DNA of 64,000 bases from Microbacterium sp. 3J1 (GCF_001049495.1 NZ_CDWI01000001.1:62001-126000), one strand, 5' to 3'; positions 1 to 9,194 are shown, counted from the first letter of the stretch. Notes: a model not told the origin generated them from the letters alone. Made by a program: numbers and translations.

Positions 1-115
1 GCGAGAAGCGCTCGTGGTCGCCCGGTTCGAGATTCTCCTCCCGGAGGAGCTCTTCCAGTTCGCGATCAAGCGTTGCCACGCCGCCCTGATCGGGGCTGTC
101 CAGCGGAGTACTCAT
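1..115 (-). CDS. DUF3039-family small protein (3' end outside window)
   Basis: The first 38 codons are present; the gene runs off the left edge. The N-terminus starts MSTPLDSPDQGGVATL and continues with an acidic ELEELLREE stretch and GDHERFS. This matches my memory of the actinobacterial DUF3039 family, small cytoplasmic proteins whose later part holds a Cys-rich zinc-ribbon-like segment (not visible here). Function is unknown. The ATG follows a TAGACT hexamer by 7 bases, so the mRNA is probably leaderless. Family assignment rests on the N-terminus only. Confidence 0.6.
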   Translation of the reverse strand, partial: MSTPLDSPDQGGVATLDRELEELLREENLEPGDHERFS

Positions 116-122
116 GCCGTGA

Positions 123-128
123 AGTCTA
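123..128 (-). promoter_or_regulatory. -10 hexamer TAGACT of the DUF3039 gene
   Basis: On the minus strand TAGACT is followed by 7 bases and then the ATG, the spacing expected when transcription starts at the start codon (leaderless mRNA). No Shine-Dalgarno sequence fits in between. Confidence 0.5.
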
Positions 129-156
129 GCCGTGCGCAGCCCGCCGCGGGCGGCGG

Positions 157-1719
157 TCACGCTGTCTCGACGAACTCCATGAGACGCTCGCCCTCGCGCT
201 CGAAGATACGTCCGCCGACGGCCACGCCGAGCACGACGGCACCCACGCCCGTCGCCAGCCCCGCCCAGAACGTCGCGGGGGCGAACTGCTCACCCTCGAT
301 CATCGTCAGCGCGAAGAGCCAGGCGGTGGGGACGCTGAGCACGATGGCCCCGAGGAACACCGCGGCAGGGCCATAGGCGCCACGGGACGTCGGCCGCTGC
401 GGCTGCTGGAACGGGCTGTCGCCAGGACGGGACACCGCGTACGGCGCCACGACGGACATGATGCTCGACAGGCCGAGCGCCGACAGCAGCAGGCTGGCCG
501 CGAGGCCCGTCAGCGGGAGGAGCAGCGGCCAGTCGTCGATCCACAGAAGAGTGAGCGGGACGGCGATCGCGAGCACGGGTACCGCGACGAGCGTCACGGG
601 CACGAGCCGTCCGAGGCGATCCGAGAGCCCGTTCACCCCGCTGGCGACATGGGTCCACAGAGCCGTCGAATCGTAGGCGACGTCGTTGTGAGGGAGCCAG
701 CCGAAGAACAGCGCCATCACCGGCACGGGGACGAGGGCGGCGATCTCGAGCGGGACGCCGGCGACGAGCAGGGGCAGGACGGTGAGGACGCCGGCCACCG
801 GCACGACGATCAGGTTCATGATGTATCGGCGGTCGCGCAGCCAGTAGACCAGGCTGCGAGATGCGATCGCACCGAAGGCGTTGGACGGCAGCAGGCCGAA
901 CCACCCCAGCCCTGTGCGCTCGCGAGAGGCAACGGGCCGTTCGGTCGTCGTCAGGAGCCGTGCCACGAGCCACGTCCAGACGGACCAGAGCAGCACGGCG
1001 GTCGCGACGGCGATGACGCCGCTGATCCAGGCGTCCCCCGTGTCCGCGATGACGGCGAACAGGAACCAGGAGGGAGCCGCGAGCGGGGTGAGACCGACCG
1101 TCGTGGTAAGCGCGGCGACCGCCGCGGGAACGAGGCCCTCCCATTTGAGCGACGCCAGGAAGACGGCGACGGGGAACGCGATGACGACGACAGCGAGTGC
1201 GAAGAGCGCGGTGAGCTCACGCGATCGACGCTCGGGAAGGAGGAGGGCGTTGACCGCCATCCCGATCCGTGCCGCGAGGATGGTCGAGAGGACGCTCAGG
1301 ACGCTCATGAGCACGGCCGTCGGCCAGGGAGCCCCGAGCCTGATCGCGACCACGGCGACGCACGTGTGCACGGCGACCAGCGCCAGGCTCGGAACGCTGA
1401 CGAACGCGGCGAGCGCGAGGATCCACGGCATCTGCTTCTCATCGACGCCGAACACCGCGAATCGTCGCGGGTCGAGCTGGTCGGTCGCACCGACGAGGAT
1501 CGGTCCGACGAGGAACCCGAGAAGCAGCGCCGCGCTGCCGAGCACGATCACGGTGCGCGCCACCGGAGCAGGGGCGTCGCCGAGACTCAGCACGGCTCCG
1601 CACACCACCACGGTGAGAACGGCGACCACTGCGAGTGCGCCGAGCGTGCGCGCCCGCCGTTCGCCGCGCAGCGACCCGACGAGGAGCGCAGCCCTCAGTC
1701 GGAGAACGTGTGCAGCCAC
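157..1719 (-). CDS. ABC-2-like exporter permease, multi-pass membrane protein
   Basis: A 520-residue protein with roughly a dozen hydrophobic segments and no soluble domain, read from a GTG at 1719. Its start overlaps the 3' end of the upstream ATPase gene by 25 bases, so the two are translationally coupled and very likely form one exporter (membrane half plus nucleotide-binding half). Large two-block permeases of this kind are usual partners of single ATPases in actinobacteria. The substrate cannot be read from the sequence. The permease label comes mainly from topology and from the adjoining ATPase. Confidence 0.7.
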   Translation of the reverse strand: MAAHVLRLRAALLVGSLRGERRARTLGALAVVAVLTVVVCGAVLSLGDAPAPVARTVIVLGSAALLLGFLVGPILVGATDQLDPRRFAVFGVDEKQMPWILALAAFVSVPSLALVAVHTCVAVVAIRLGAPWPTAVLMSVLSVLSTILAARIGMAVNALLLPERRSRELTALFALAVVVIAFPVAVFLASLKWEGLVPAAVAALTTTVGLTPLAAPSWFLFAVIADTGDAWISGVIAVATAVLLWSVWTWLVARLLTTTERPVASRERTGLGWFGLLPSNAFGAIASRSLVYWLRDRRYIMNLIVVPVAGVLTVLPLLVAGVPLEIAALVPVPVMALFFGWLPHNDVAYDSTALWTHVASGVNGLSDRLGRLVPVTLVAVPVLAIAVPLTLLWIDDWPLLLPLTGLAASLLLSALGLSSIMSVVAPYAVSRPGDSPFQQPQRPTSRGAYGPAAVFLGAIVLSVPTAWLFALTMIEGEQFAPATFWAGLATGVGAVVLGVAVGGRIFEREGERLMEFVETA

Positions 1720-3524
1720 TCGAGCCCCTCCACCTCGCTGATGCCGCCCGAGAGCTCGACGAAACGGGCTTCGAGCGTCTGTCCGGCACGGACCTCGTCG
1801 ATCGTGCCCTCGGCGAGCACGTCGCCCGCGACGATGATCGCGACCCGCGAGCAGACCCGCTCGACGAGGTCCATTCCGTGGCTCGAGAGGATCACCGTTC
1901 CGCCGTGCGCGACGTAGGCGCGCAGGATGTCGAGGATCACCGCCGAGGACACCGGGTCGACGGCCTCGAACGGCTCGTCGAGGACGAGGACGCGCGGCGA
2001 ATGGATCATCGCACCGGCGAGCATGATCTTCTTGGTCATGCCCGCGGAGTAGTCGGACACCACGCGGTTCAGCGCATCGCCCAGATCGAAGGCTCGGGCG
2101 AGGTCGCCGACGCGCTTCTCGATGACGTTCGACGCGAGTCCCCGGAGAAGCCCGTAGTAGTAGAGGAGCTGACGTCCCGTCAGCCGATCGAAGGTGCGCA
2201 GCCGATCGGGAAGCACTCCCATCATGCGCTTGGCGATCAACGGCTTCACCGCCTGGTCGATCCCGCAGATCTCGACGCTGCCACCATCGGCGCGGAGCAG
2301 GCCCGCCACGATCGACAGGGTTGTGGTCTTCCCCGCCCCGTTCGGGCCGACGATCCCGTAGAACGAGCCCGCGGGCACGGTGAGATCGATGCCGTTCACG
2401 GCGGTCTGATCGCCGAAGCTCTTCACGAGACCCCGGATGCGGATCGCCTCGACGGCAGAGGCTGCATCGGCGCCGCCGATCGACCGCTCGGCCGGTGCGT
2501 CCTCTGTCTCCCCGACGGTGTCGGCCGCATCGGCGACCTCTGCGGGCACGTCGGCCTGCTCCACCGCGGGGGCAGACTCGACGTCCACGACCGCGGGCTG
2601 CTCCGCCTCTGCAGCGGGCTCTGCCTCGACGGCGGGCTCCACCTCGACCGCGGGCTCGGCCTCGATCGCAGGCTCTGCCTCCACGGCAGGCTCCATCTCG
2701 ACAGCCGGCTCAGCCTTCTGTACCGGCTCCACCTCGACGACCGGCTCCACCTCGACGACCGGCTCCGCGTCTACGGCCGGGTCAGCCTCGACCGTCGCCG
2801 GGAGCTCGGACGCGCGACCCGCGTCCAGGGTGCCCTCGGCGGGCATGGTCGCCGGTTCGGCCGGGATCAGCGCTTCGGCAGACGCAGTCTGCTCGGAGGC
2901 TTCGGTGGCCCGCGTCTCTTCTTCCGCCTTCTTCGCTGCGGCGGCCTTGGCCGCAGCCGTCTTGGCGGCGGCCGTCCTGGCAGCGACCGCCTTGGCCGAT
3001 GTCGAACGAGCGGCAGCGGAGCGAGCGGTCGATCTCGCCGCGGCCGACTTCTCGGCGGCGGCCTTCGCCGCAGCCGTCTTGGCAGCGGCGGTCTTCGACG
3101 CGCCGGCGCCCGAGGTGGACTTCGCCGCTGTCGTCTTCGACGCGGTCTTGGCAGCTGCGGTCCTCGCTGCCGCCGTCTTCGTCGCAGCGGTGCGAGCGGC
3201 GGTCGTCCGGGTGGCCGACGCCCCCTTCGCCGTTGTCGCGGTGCGGCTGGCCGTCGACCGCGCCGAGTTCGTCGCCGCCGCCTTGCGGACGGTCGCCTTC
3301 GCCGCCGCAGGCACGTCTGCGGGGTCGATCCGAATCGCGGGTTCGGCAACGACCTCCACCGCCGAGGCGGCCTTCTCAGCGGCGACCTTCGGTGCCGTCC
3401 TGCCGGACGCCGCCTTCGCCGTCGGAGCCTTCCGCGGCGACGCCTTGCGGGCCGGCGCCTTCTTCGCGGGCGGGGTCGCGGCGTCAGCCACCTCTTCGGT
3501 GCGGTCGTCGGGGGAAGCAGTCAC
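1695..3524 (-). CDS. ABC transporter ATPase with long histone-H1-like and acidic N-terminal tail
   Basis: 609 residues from a GTG at 3524. Only the last ~250 residues (DNA ~1695-2445) are an ABC ATPase: Walker A GPNGAGKTT, a signature-like YSAGM in place of LSGG, Walker B VLVLDEPF, and a switch His in ILSSHG. It is coupled to the downstream permease by overlap. The first ~360 residues are low complexity. There is an Ala/Lys/Thr-rich stretch of AAKTA-type units as in histone H1 or HupB tails, then Val-Glu-Pro acidic repeats. The tail is in frame without stops, so it looks genuine. Its role is unknown: binding DNA or acidic wall polymers, or a tether, are guesses. The start is chosen because TACCTT lies 6 bases upstream; a longer reading to 3614 lacks a start signal. 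Confidence 0.82.
   Translation of the reverse strand: MTASPDDRTEEVADAATPPAKKAPARKASPRKAPTAKAASGRTAPKVAAEKAASAVEVVAEPAIRIDPADVPAAAKATVRKAAATNSARSTASRTATTAKGASATRTTAARTAATKTAAARTAAAKTASKTTAAKSTSGAGASKTAAAKTAAAKAAAEKSAAARSTARSAAARSTSAKAVAARTAAAKTAAAKAAAAKKAEEETRATEASEQTASAEALIPAEPATMPAEGTLDAGRASELPATVEADPAVDAEPVVEVEPVVEVEPVQKAEPAVEMEPAVEAEPAIEAEPAVEVEPAVEAEPAAEAEQPAVVDVESAPAVEQADVPAEVADAADTVGETEDAPAERSIGGADAASAVEAIRIRGLVKSFGDQTAVNGIDLTVPAGSFYGIVGPNGAGKTTTLSIVAGLLRADGGSVEICGIDQAVKPLIAKRMMGVLPDRLRTFDRLTGRQLLYYYGLLRGLASNVIEKRVGDLARAFDLGDALNRVVSDYSAGMTKKIMLAGAMIHSPRVLVLDEPFEAVDPVSSAVILDILRAYVAHGGTVILSSHGMDLVERVCSRVAIIVAGDVLAEGTIDEVRAGQTLEARFVELSGGISEVEGLEWLHTFSD
2581..2790 (-). repeat. In-gene tandem repeat coding Val-Glu-Pro acidic units
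   Basis: Imperfect direct repeats of about 12-24 bases encode units such as VEVEPVVEVEP and AEPAVEAEPAIEAEP within the ATPase tail. Unit length varies and the repeats stay in frame. Confidence 0.85.
2930..3230 (-). repeat. In-gene Ala/Lys-rich repeat region (H1-like)
   Basis: A run of short degenerate repeats encodes AAKTAAAK and AARTA-type units in the ATPase N-terminal tail, strongly basic and Ala-rich. It resembles lysine-rich tails of actinobacterial HU and histone H1-like proteins. Confidence 0.85.
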
Positions 3525-3530
3525 CGTCCT

Positions 3531-3536
3531 AAGGTA
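3531..3536 (-). promoter_or_regulatory. -10 hexamer TACCTT of the exporter operon
   Basis: TACCTT on the minus strand stands 6 bases before the GTG at 3524, matching the leaderless pattern seen repeatedly in this window. Confidence 0.45.
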
Positions 3537-3777
3537 CCAACGGGTGCCGACTTTCTTAGGCTCGCCGCAACAATCGCTCGCATCAGCGCTCACGCCTGAC
3601 GACCCTCCTGTCAAGCCCTGGACGAAGCTGGACGTTCGGTGTGTAGTGGATCACGAAACGACAACGGACACCTTGCCCCGCGGAGCTTCCCAGGCTCACT
3701 CGCTAGCATGGCTCTCGGCACGACGAAGTGTCTGATCGGTGAACCGATCGTGAACACAACTTCCTTTAGGAGCACTC

Positions 3778-4470
3778 GTGACTCTTCAGACCGTCATCCT
3801 CGCCGCAGGCATGGGCTCGCGCCTCGGCCGGGCGCTGCCGAAGCCGCTGACCGAATTGAGCGACGGCCGCACGATCATGCGCCAGCAGCACGACAACATC
3901 CGTGCCGCGTTCGGCTCCGACGCCCGCATCACCACCGTCGTCGGCTACCGCGCCGAGACCATCATCGAGGCGTTCCCGAACGTCAACTACGTGCACAACG
4001 AGCGCTACGACGAGACCAACACGTCGAAGAGCCTGCTCCGCGCCCTCGGCGCGACCGGCAGGTCGGGAGTCCTCTGGATGAACGGCGACGTCGTGTTCGA
4101 CCCGATGATCCTGGGCCGTGCCGCCGCGTACATCGAGCGCGACCAGTCGTTCGTCACCGTGAACACCTCCAAGGTCAGCGACGAGGAGGTGAAGTACACG
4201 GTCACGGCCGAGGGCTTCATCGACGAGCTCTCCAAGACGGTGAAGGGCGGCCTCGGCGAGGCGGTCGGCATCAACTACATCTCCGCCGCCAACAAGAAGG
4301 CGTTCATGCGCCAGCTGCAGCGTGTGGAGGACCAGGACTACTTCGAGCGCGGCCTGGAGCTCGCGATCGCAGAGGACGGCCTGCTGCTCGAGCCGATGGA
4401 CGTCTCCGACCTGTATGCGGTCGAGGTCGACTTCGCCGAGGACCTCGAGCGGGCGAACCTCTTCGTCTGA
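3778..4470 (+). CDS. Sugar/phosphocholine-type nucleotidyltransferase
   Basis: 230 residues with the nucleotidyltransferase fold. The N-terminal motif LAAGMGSRLGRALPKPL (residues 8-24) holds the glycine-rich loop, Arg15 and the Pro-Lys pair. The metal-binding Asp is in MNGDVVFD (D104), and a second acidic site is in VEVDFAEDLERA near the end. Size and the NERYDETNTSKSL segment recall LicC-like cytidylyltransferases more than GlmU or ManC. The product could be a CDP- or NDP-activated group for cell-surface decoration. GTG start with a good TTTAGGAG ribosome site. No partner transferase lies nearby, so the substrate is open. Confidence 0.78.
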   Translation: MTLQTVILAAGMGSRLGRALPKPLTELSDGRTIMRQQHDNIRAAFGSDARITTVVGYRAETIIEAFPNVNYVHNERYDETNTSKSLLRALGATGRSGVLWMNGDVVFDPMILGRAAAYIERDQSFVTVNTSKVSDEEVKYTVTAEGFIDELSKTVKGGLGEAVGINYISAANKKAFMRQLQRVEDQDYFERGLELAIAEDGLLLEPMDVSDLYAVEVDFAEDLERANLFV

Positions 4471-4482
4471 GCCGTACAGCAC

Positions 4483-4523
4483 GAATGCCCGGTCCGCAAT
4501 GGGACCGGGCATTCGGCGTTTTT
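4483..4523 (+). terminator. Rho-independent terminator after the nucleotidyltransferase
   Basis: A perfect 13-bp stem (4483-4495 with 4502-4514), a 6-base loop and a GTTTTT tail directly follow the stop codon. Confidence 0.9.
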
Positions 4524-4537
4524 GCGGCATCCGTTCT

Positions 4538-4543
4538 TAGGAT
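4538..4543 (+). promoter_or_regulatory. -10 hexamer TAGGAT, leaderless start at 4550
   Basis: TAGGAT is followed by 6 bases and the ATG. It lies just behind the preceding terminator, so this gene must have its own promoter. Confidence 0.6.
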
Positions 4544-4549
4544 CGACAC

Positions 4550-5536
4550 ATGGCTCCGAAGGTGCACAAGATCCATTCGCTCTCCGACGACGCCCCGTGG
4601 GACAGGGGCGTTCCGCCGGTGGGTTCGACCGAGCATCCGTTCGTCGTCCGAGGTCTCGACCGCGTCCTCGCCATCCAACGTCCGCTCGTGCTCGCCCACA
4701 TCCGCAGCATCCGCCTGCGCAATCCCCACGCGACCCCCGCCGAGATCATCCGAATCCTCGAACGGCGCTACCTCGCCGCGGTGACGACCGGCGGCGCGGC
4801 GGTCGGCGCGACCGCGGTGGTCCCGGGCATCGGAACCGGCATCACGCTCGCGCTCTCGGGAGTCGAGACGGTCGGGTTCGTGGAGTCGACGGCGCTCTTC
4901 GCGCAGTCGGTCGCCGAGGTCCACGGCATCGCGATCGCGAACCCCGACCGCGCCAGGGCGCTCGTCATGACGCTGATGCTCGGCAAGGAGGGAGTCGCCC
5001 TCGTCGGACAGCTCGCCGGCCAGGCGAGCGGCCGCGGAGGCACGCGGTCGTCCTACTGGGGCGAGCTGGTGACGAAGTCGCTCCCCCGCGCCGCCGTCGG
5101 CCCCCTCGTCGATCGACTCAAGAGTTCGTTCGTCAGGCAGTTCGCCGCGAAGGGCGGCGCCTCCTTCATCGGCAAGGCCCTCCCGTTCGGGGTCGGCGCG
5201 GCCGTCGGCGGCGCCGGCAACCACATCCTCGGCCGGCGCGTGCTCACCACCTCGCACCACGCCTTCGGGGCGCCGCCGATCACCCTGCCCATCGAGCTCG
5301 AACCGGTTGCGGGTGCCGAGCGGGTCGAGTCGCGGATGCTCCACGGCGCCCAGTTCGTCGGCGGCGCCGTCGTGGGCGCCGCGGGCTCCGCCGTCAGGGG
5401 TGTGGGCTGGGCCGGACGGACGATCGCCTCGGTCGGGCGTCGTCGCAGGAATGAGATCGAGTCGGCGGAGGATCGCGGCGATCATGAGCTGCCGGACTCG
5501 TTGGGCTCGGATTCGCCTTCGGTTCCACGCCACTGA
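4550..5536 (+). CDS. EcsC-like conserved protein, glycine/alanine-rich, function unknown
   Basis: 328 residues. A soluble N-terminus of about 80 residues precedes Gly/Ala-rich amphipathic or membrane-like segments ([19 protein letters not shown] near 85-105, later [12 protein letters not shown] and [15 protein letters not shown]) and a charged C-terminal tail. The glycine-rich helices followed by an AEVHGI-like stretch recall EcsC or DUF697 membrane-associating proteins, but I cannot confirm the family. Single gene with its own leaderless promoter and a terminator just upstream. Role unknown. Confidence 0.6.
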   Translation: MAPKVHKIHSLSDDAPWDRGVPPVGSTEHPFVVRGLDRVLAIQRPLVLAHIRSIRLRNPHATPAEIIRILERRYLAAVTTGGAAVGATAVVPGIGTGITLALSGVETVGFVESTALFAQSVAEVHGIAIANPDRARALVMTLMLGKEGVALVGQLAGQASGRGGTRSSYWGELVTKSLPRAAVGPLVDRLKSSFVRQFAAKGGASFIGKALPFGVGAAVGGAGNHILGRRVLTTSHHAFGAPPITLPIELEPVAGAERVESRMLHGAQFVGGAVVGAAGSAVRGVGWAGRTIASVGRRRRNEIESAEDRGDHELPDSLGSDSPSVPRH

Positions 5537-5633
5537 TCACAGCCGACTCGAGGGCGCTCGGCTGCAAGAGAGCAGCCAAAGGATCCGGCGACCCGTTGTG
5601 GCGAGCATCCAACGGTGCGCGCCGGGCCGACGA

Positions 5634-5639
5634 TAGGGT
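5634..5639 (+). promoter_or_regulatory. -10 hexamer TAGGGT of accD
   Basis: TAGGGT ends 7 bases before the GTG at 5647. This supports that GTG over the upstream in-frame ATG at 5596. Confidence 0.55.
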
Positions 5640-5646
5640 GGAATCC

Positions 5647-7236
5647 GTGACGGACAAGCCCGAACTCTCGACCACCGCCGGCAGAATCGCAGATCTCCGC
5701 GCTCGCTACAACGAAGCCGTTGTCGACGCAGAGAAGATCGCACAGGAGAAGCAGCACGCGAAGGGCAAGATGACCGCCCGCGAGCGCATCGAGCTCCTCG
5801 TCGACCCGGGCAGCTTCGTCGAGTTCGACGAATACGTCCGCCACCGCACCACGGCCTTCGGCATGGATCGCAACCGCCCGTACGGCGACTCGGTCGTCAC
5901 CGGTGTCGGCACCATCAACGGACGCACCGTCGCCGTCTACTCGCAGGACTTCACCACCTTCGGCGGGTCCCTCGGCGAGGTGTCCGGCGACAAGATCATC
6001 AAGATCATGGAATTCGCGCTGACCAACGGGATGCCGATCATCGGCATCCTCGACTCCGGCGGCGCGCGCATCCAGGAGGGTGTCCTCGCGCTGAGCAAGT
6101 ATGGCGAGATCTTCCGGTTGAACACCCGCTCCTCCGGAGTCATCCCGCAGATCTCGATCATCATGGGACCGGCAGCGGGCGGCGCGGTCTACGGCCCCGC
6201 CCTCACGGACTTCGTCATCATGGTCGACAAGACCAGCCAGATGTTCGTCACCGGCCCCGACGTCATCAAGACGGTGACCGGCGAGGACGTCGGCATGGAG
6301 GAGCTGGGCGGCGCGCTCACGCACAACACGCGGTCGGGTGTCGCGCACTACCTCGCCGAGGACGAGGATGACGCGCTGGACTACGCGCGCACCCTGCTCA
6401 GCTTCCTGCCCGACAACAACATGGCCGAGATCCCCGGGTACGAGAGCGGTTTCGAGTGGGAGACAACGGATGCCGACCGGTCGCTGAACACGATCATCCC
6501 GGACTCCCCCAACCAGCCGTACGACATCCACACCGTCATCGAGCACGTGGTGGATGCGGGCGACTTCATCGAGGTCCAGCCGCTGTTCGCTCCGAACATC
6601 GTGATCGGCTTCGGACGCGTCGAAGGCCGCTCGGTCGGCATCATTGCGAACCAGCCGTCGCAGATGGCGGGGACCCTGAACATCGAGGCGGGCGAGAAGG
6701 CGAGCCGCTTCGTGCGGTTCTGCGATGCGTTCTCGATCCCGATCGTGACGCTCGTCGACGTGCCCGGCTACCTGCCAGGCACGGATCAGGAGTGGACGGG
6801 CGTCATCCGCCGCGGAGCGAAGCTCATCTACGCCTACGCCGAGGCGACGGTGCCGATGGTGACCGTGATCCTGCGCAAGGCGTACGGCGGGGCGTACATC
6901 GTGATGGGGTCGAAGCAGCTGGGCGCCGACGTCAACCTCGCCTGGCCGACCGCCGAGATCGCCGTCATGGGCGGGCAGGGCGCGGTGAACATCCTCTACC
7001 GTGGCGAGATCCGGAAGGCTGAGGAGGCGGGCGAGGACGTCGCCGCCGTCCGCACTCGCCTCGCGAACGAGTACACCTACAGCGTGACCTCGCCGTTCCT
7101 GGCGGCCGAGCGGGGTGAGATCGACGGGATCATCGAGCCGGCGAACACCCGCGTCTCCATCGCCAAGTCGCTGCGGGCACTGCGCGGCAAGCGCGCCGAG
7201 CTGCCCCCGAAGAAGCACGGGAACATTCCGCTGTGA
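5647..7236 (+). CDS. accD: Acyl-CoA (propionyl/acetyl-CoA) carboxylase beta subunit
   Basis: 529 residues, the usual length for AccD5/PccB-type carboxyltransferases. It transfers CO2 from carboxybiotin to acyl-CoA, giving malonyl- or methylmalonyl-CoA for lipid synthesis. Two crotonase-like halves are visible. The N half has the oxyanion glycines in [11 protein letters not shown] and the [12 protein letters not shown] stretch; the C half has [13 protein letters not shown] and [12 protein letters not shown]. The downstream epsilon gene starts on its stop codon. The alpha subunit is encoded 7 kb away at 14113. Substrate preference (acetyl or propionyl) cannot be fixed from sequence alone. Confidence 0.95.
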   Translation: MTDKPELSTTAGRIADLRARYNEAVVDAEKIAQEKQHAKGKMTARERIELLVDPGSFVEFDEYVRHRTTAFGMDRNRPYGDSVVTGVGTINGRTVAVYSQDFTTFGGSLGEVSGDKIIKIMEFALTNGMPIIGILDSGGARIQEGVLALSKYGEIFRLNTRSSGVIPQISIIMGPAAGGAVYGPALTDFVIMVDKTSQMFVTGPDVIKTVTGEDVGMEELGGALTHNTRSGVAHYLAEDEDDALDYARTLLSFLPDNNMAEIPGYESGFEWETTDADRSLNTIIPDSPNQPYDIHTVIEHVVDAGDFIEVQPLFAPNIVIGFGRVEGRSVGIIANQPSQMAGTLNIEAGEKASRFVRFCDAFSIPIVTLVDVPGYLPGTDQEWTGVIRRGAKLIYAYAEATVPMVTVILRKAYGGAYIVMGSKQLGADVNLAWPTAEIAVMGGQGAVNILYRGEIRKAEEAGEDVAAVRTRLANEYTYSVTSPFLAAERGEIDGIIEPANTRVSIAKSLRALRGKRAELPPKKHGNIPL

Positions 7237-7475
7237 TGGGCGGCCCGGCAGAGCGAGCGGGAGCCGGCGAGATGCCTCCTGTGTTCGAGATCACGCGCGG
7301 CACCGCGACGGACGAAGAGCTGGCAGCGCTGATCGCCGTGGTCGGCGACGCCTACGCGCAGGAGGCCGCCGATGCCGTCGCAGACGAGCCCGTCGTCTCG
7401 GCGTGGACGCGGACGCAGCGATCGATGCGCGCGCCGCTCCGCCGCGACATCCGCTGGGGCAGATTCTCCGGCTGA
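7236..7475 (+). CDS. accE: Acyl-CoA carboxylase epsilon subunit
   Basis: 79 residues. The middle EITRGTATDEELAALIAVVG and the C-terminal basic WGRF segment fit the small actinobacterial epsilon subunit that stabilises or activates AccA-AccD complexes. The ATG shares one base with the accD stop (TGATG), so translation is coupled; a GTG one codon earlier (7233) is an equal alternative, and MPPVFEI is a shorter one. Its fixed position after accD supports the call more than its weakly conserved sequence does. Confidence 0.8.
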   Translation: MGGPAERAGAGEMPPVFEITRGTATDEELAALIAVVGDAYAQEAADAVADEPVVSAWTRTQRSMRAPLRRDIRWGRFSG

Positions 7476-7512
7476 CCCGGGATACGGGTGGCACGGCCAT
7501 CGGCGCGGGGGC

Positions 7513-7552
7513 CTGCGTGGTCCGCAAACCCCCCAGCTCGCGGACCACGCAG
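7513..7552. terminator. Stem-loop between convergent accE and ROK genes
   Basis: A perfect 13-bp inverted repeat (7513-7525 with 7540-7552) with a 14-base loop lies between convergent genes. It has no clear T-run on either side, so it is a probable bidirectional terminator rather than a textbook one. Confidence 0.6.
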
Positions 7553-7676
7553 TCGTGTTCGCCGATCGGTGCGGGGGCAACCCCGGCACCACCCCAGTCG
7601 GCGCATCCCTCGTCGATAGTACATCGATTGGAGATATCCGTCCCGGGCTACGAGCGATATACCGGTATGCGGAGAA

Positions 7677-8909
7677 TCATCGATCCAGGTACAGGTCCGA
7701 CGCGCGCGGGGTGAGGGCGGAATCCAGGACCACGCACCCCGCCCCCACCGCGCCCACGTCGTCACCCACGACCGTCCCCGCGACGGGGATGGTGCGCACG
7801 GAGCGCGTCGCGCTCCGAGCGTCGAGGATCCCGGGGATGTCTTCGAGGTACACGTCGGACACCCGTGCCCAGAAGGGCCCTCCCAGCACCACCCTGTCGA
7901 CGTCCAGCACGTTCGTCAGAACGCAGACGAGGACGGCGAGGTCTGCGGCCGCGCGGCGGAGCACTGCGAGAGCGTCCGGGTCGCCTGCCCCTGCACGCTC
8001 GGACAGCCGCGTGAAGCGCTCCTCCACTGTCTGGGCGTCGCCTCCCGCGTGGTCGCCGTCGAACACCCCGGCGTCGACGGCCCGCTCGACGATCGCCTGC
8101 GGGGTGCAGACCACCTCGACGCACCCCCGAGCCCCGCACAGGCACGGCGGGCCCTCCGGATCGACGATGATGTGCCCCACCTCGCCGAAGTTCTGGGAGC
8201 TGCCCCTGACCGCTTCGCCCTCGCGTACCAGCGACGCCCCGATACCCGTGCCCAGGTACACGAAGAGGAAGGAGTCGTCGACGGGACTCGTGGCGGTCCA
8301 CACCTCGCCCACCGCAGCGGCGGTGGTGTCCTTCTCGACGATGACGGCGAGGCCGGTCGCCTCGGCCAGCACCTCGCGCAGTGCGACCCGGTGCCAGCCC
8401 TGCAGCTTGGGCGGATCGATCACCGTGCCGCGCTCCGCATCGAGCGGGCCGGGCGCGGCGACGCCGACACCGGCGACGCGCCGTCGATCGATGTCGGCGT
8501 CGTCGAGCAGCGCGTCGATCGTGAGCGCCATCGTCTCGATCACCCGTCGAGGATCCTGCTCCGCGACACGGACGATCCTGCGGCGGACGATCGCGCCCGC
8601 CATGTCCAGCAGCACGAACGTGATCACAGCCGGATCCAGGTGCACGCCCACAGAGAACCGGCTCTCGGCGACGAGACGCAGGGTCACGCGCGGCTTCCCC
8701 GGCCCGTTGATCGTGCGTCCCGCCTCGATGATGAGCCCCTCGTCGAGAAGGCGACGGGTGATGTTGGTGACGGTCTGCGCCGAGAGGCCCGTGGCCTCGA
8801 CCAGCTCGATCCTGCTGAGCCCCTCGACCGATCGGCGGATGGCCTCGAGGATCACCGATTGGTTGAAGTCGCCCATTCGGGGGAGATTGGTTCCGCGACG
8901 CATTCCCAT
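7677..8909 (-). CDS. ROK-family transcriptional regulator (XylR/NagC type)
   Basis: 410 residues. An N-terminal winged helix (residues ~12-75, with a SRIELVEATGLSAQTVTNI helix-turn-helix) precedes a ROK sugar-kinase fold. The ATP-like loop VYLGTGIGASLV and the zinc motif PCLCGARGCVE (about 253-263, CxCGxxGCxE) are intact, so it should bind a sugar ligand. Regulators of this kind usually repress sugar-uptake operons, but no such operon adjoins; it stands alone between a terminator and a 285-base spacer. ATG at 8909 has only a weak upstream site; an inner ATG at codon 12 is possible. Confidence 0.88.
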   Translation of the reverse strand: MGMRRGTNLPRMGDFNQSVILEAIRRSVEGLSRIELVEATGLSAQTVTNITRRLLDEGLIIEAGRTINGPGKPRVTLRLVAESRFSVGVHLDPAVITFVLLDMAGAIVRRRIVRVAEQDPRRVIETMALTIDALLDDADIDRRRVAGVGVAAPGPLDAERGTVIDPPKLQGWHRVALREVLAEATGLAVIVEKDTTAAAVGEVWTATSPVDDSFLFVYLGTGIGASLVREGEAVRGSSQNFGEVGHIIVDPEGPPCLCGARGCVEVVCTPQAIVERAVDAGVFDGDHAGGDAQTVEERFTRLSERAGAGDPDALAVLRRAAADLAVLVCVLTNVLDVDRVVLGGPFWARVSDVYLEDIPGILDARSATRSVRTIPVAGTVVGDDVGAVGAGCVVLDSALTPRASDLYLDR

Positions 8910-9194
8910 GCCTCATCTTCTCGCACGTCGGCGAGATCCGTGTCCCCCAAAATACCTACAGACAACGACTTGACTAACCGTGAGACTGAAGAGGACGCTT
9001 CGCGTTCGGCTGGTCTCTCCGTCCCAGGGTAGACAGACGCAGATCAGCCACCGGCGGACGGTTTTCGGGTAACTGTTCCGCACGGCGAGGGGCTGGCGAC
9101 AACGCCGCCCCTCGCCCATCTCACCGCCTCGACTCCGATCCCCTCCCCCGGTCGGAGCCGAGGACGCAGCCGGTCGGACCCCGGGAAGCGCCGG
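8910..9194. other. Non-coding spacer upstream of the ROK regulator
   Basis: 285 bases lie between the ROK start and the convergently read end of the next operon on the same strand. I find no convincing gene. The part near 8950-8990 is distinctly AT-richer than its surroundings and includes TTGACTAACC, and on the minus strand GGTTAGTCAA and TAGGTATTTT. It probably carries the ROK promoter and possibly its own operator. Confidence 0.5.

Noticed and set aside
649..1917. Long open frames opposite the exporter genes
   Set aside because: They lie antisense to clear membrane and ATPase genes, are dominated by Arg, Asp and Gly, and have no ribosome site; typical of open frames forced by high GC.
2580..3230. 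CRISPR-like or mobile repeat array
   Set aside because: The repeats are degenerate, in frame and code for low-complexity protein; no constant repeat-spacer structure.
5596..5646. Upstream ATG for accD giving 17 extra residues
   Set aside because: The extra residues are not family-like and the promoter hexamer TAGGGT lies inside that stretch; GTG 5647 fits better.
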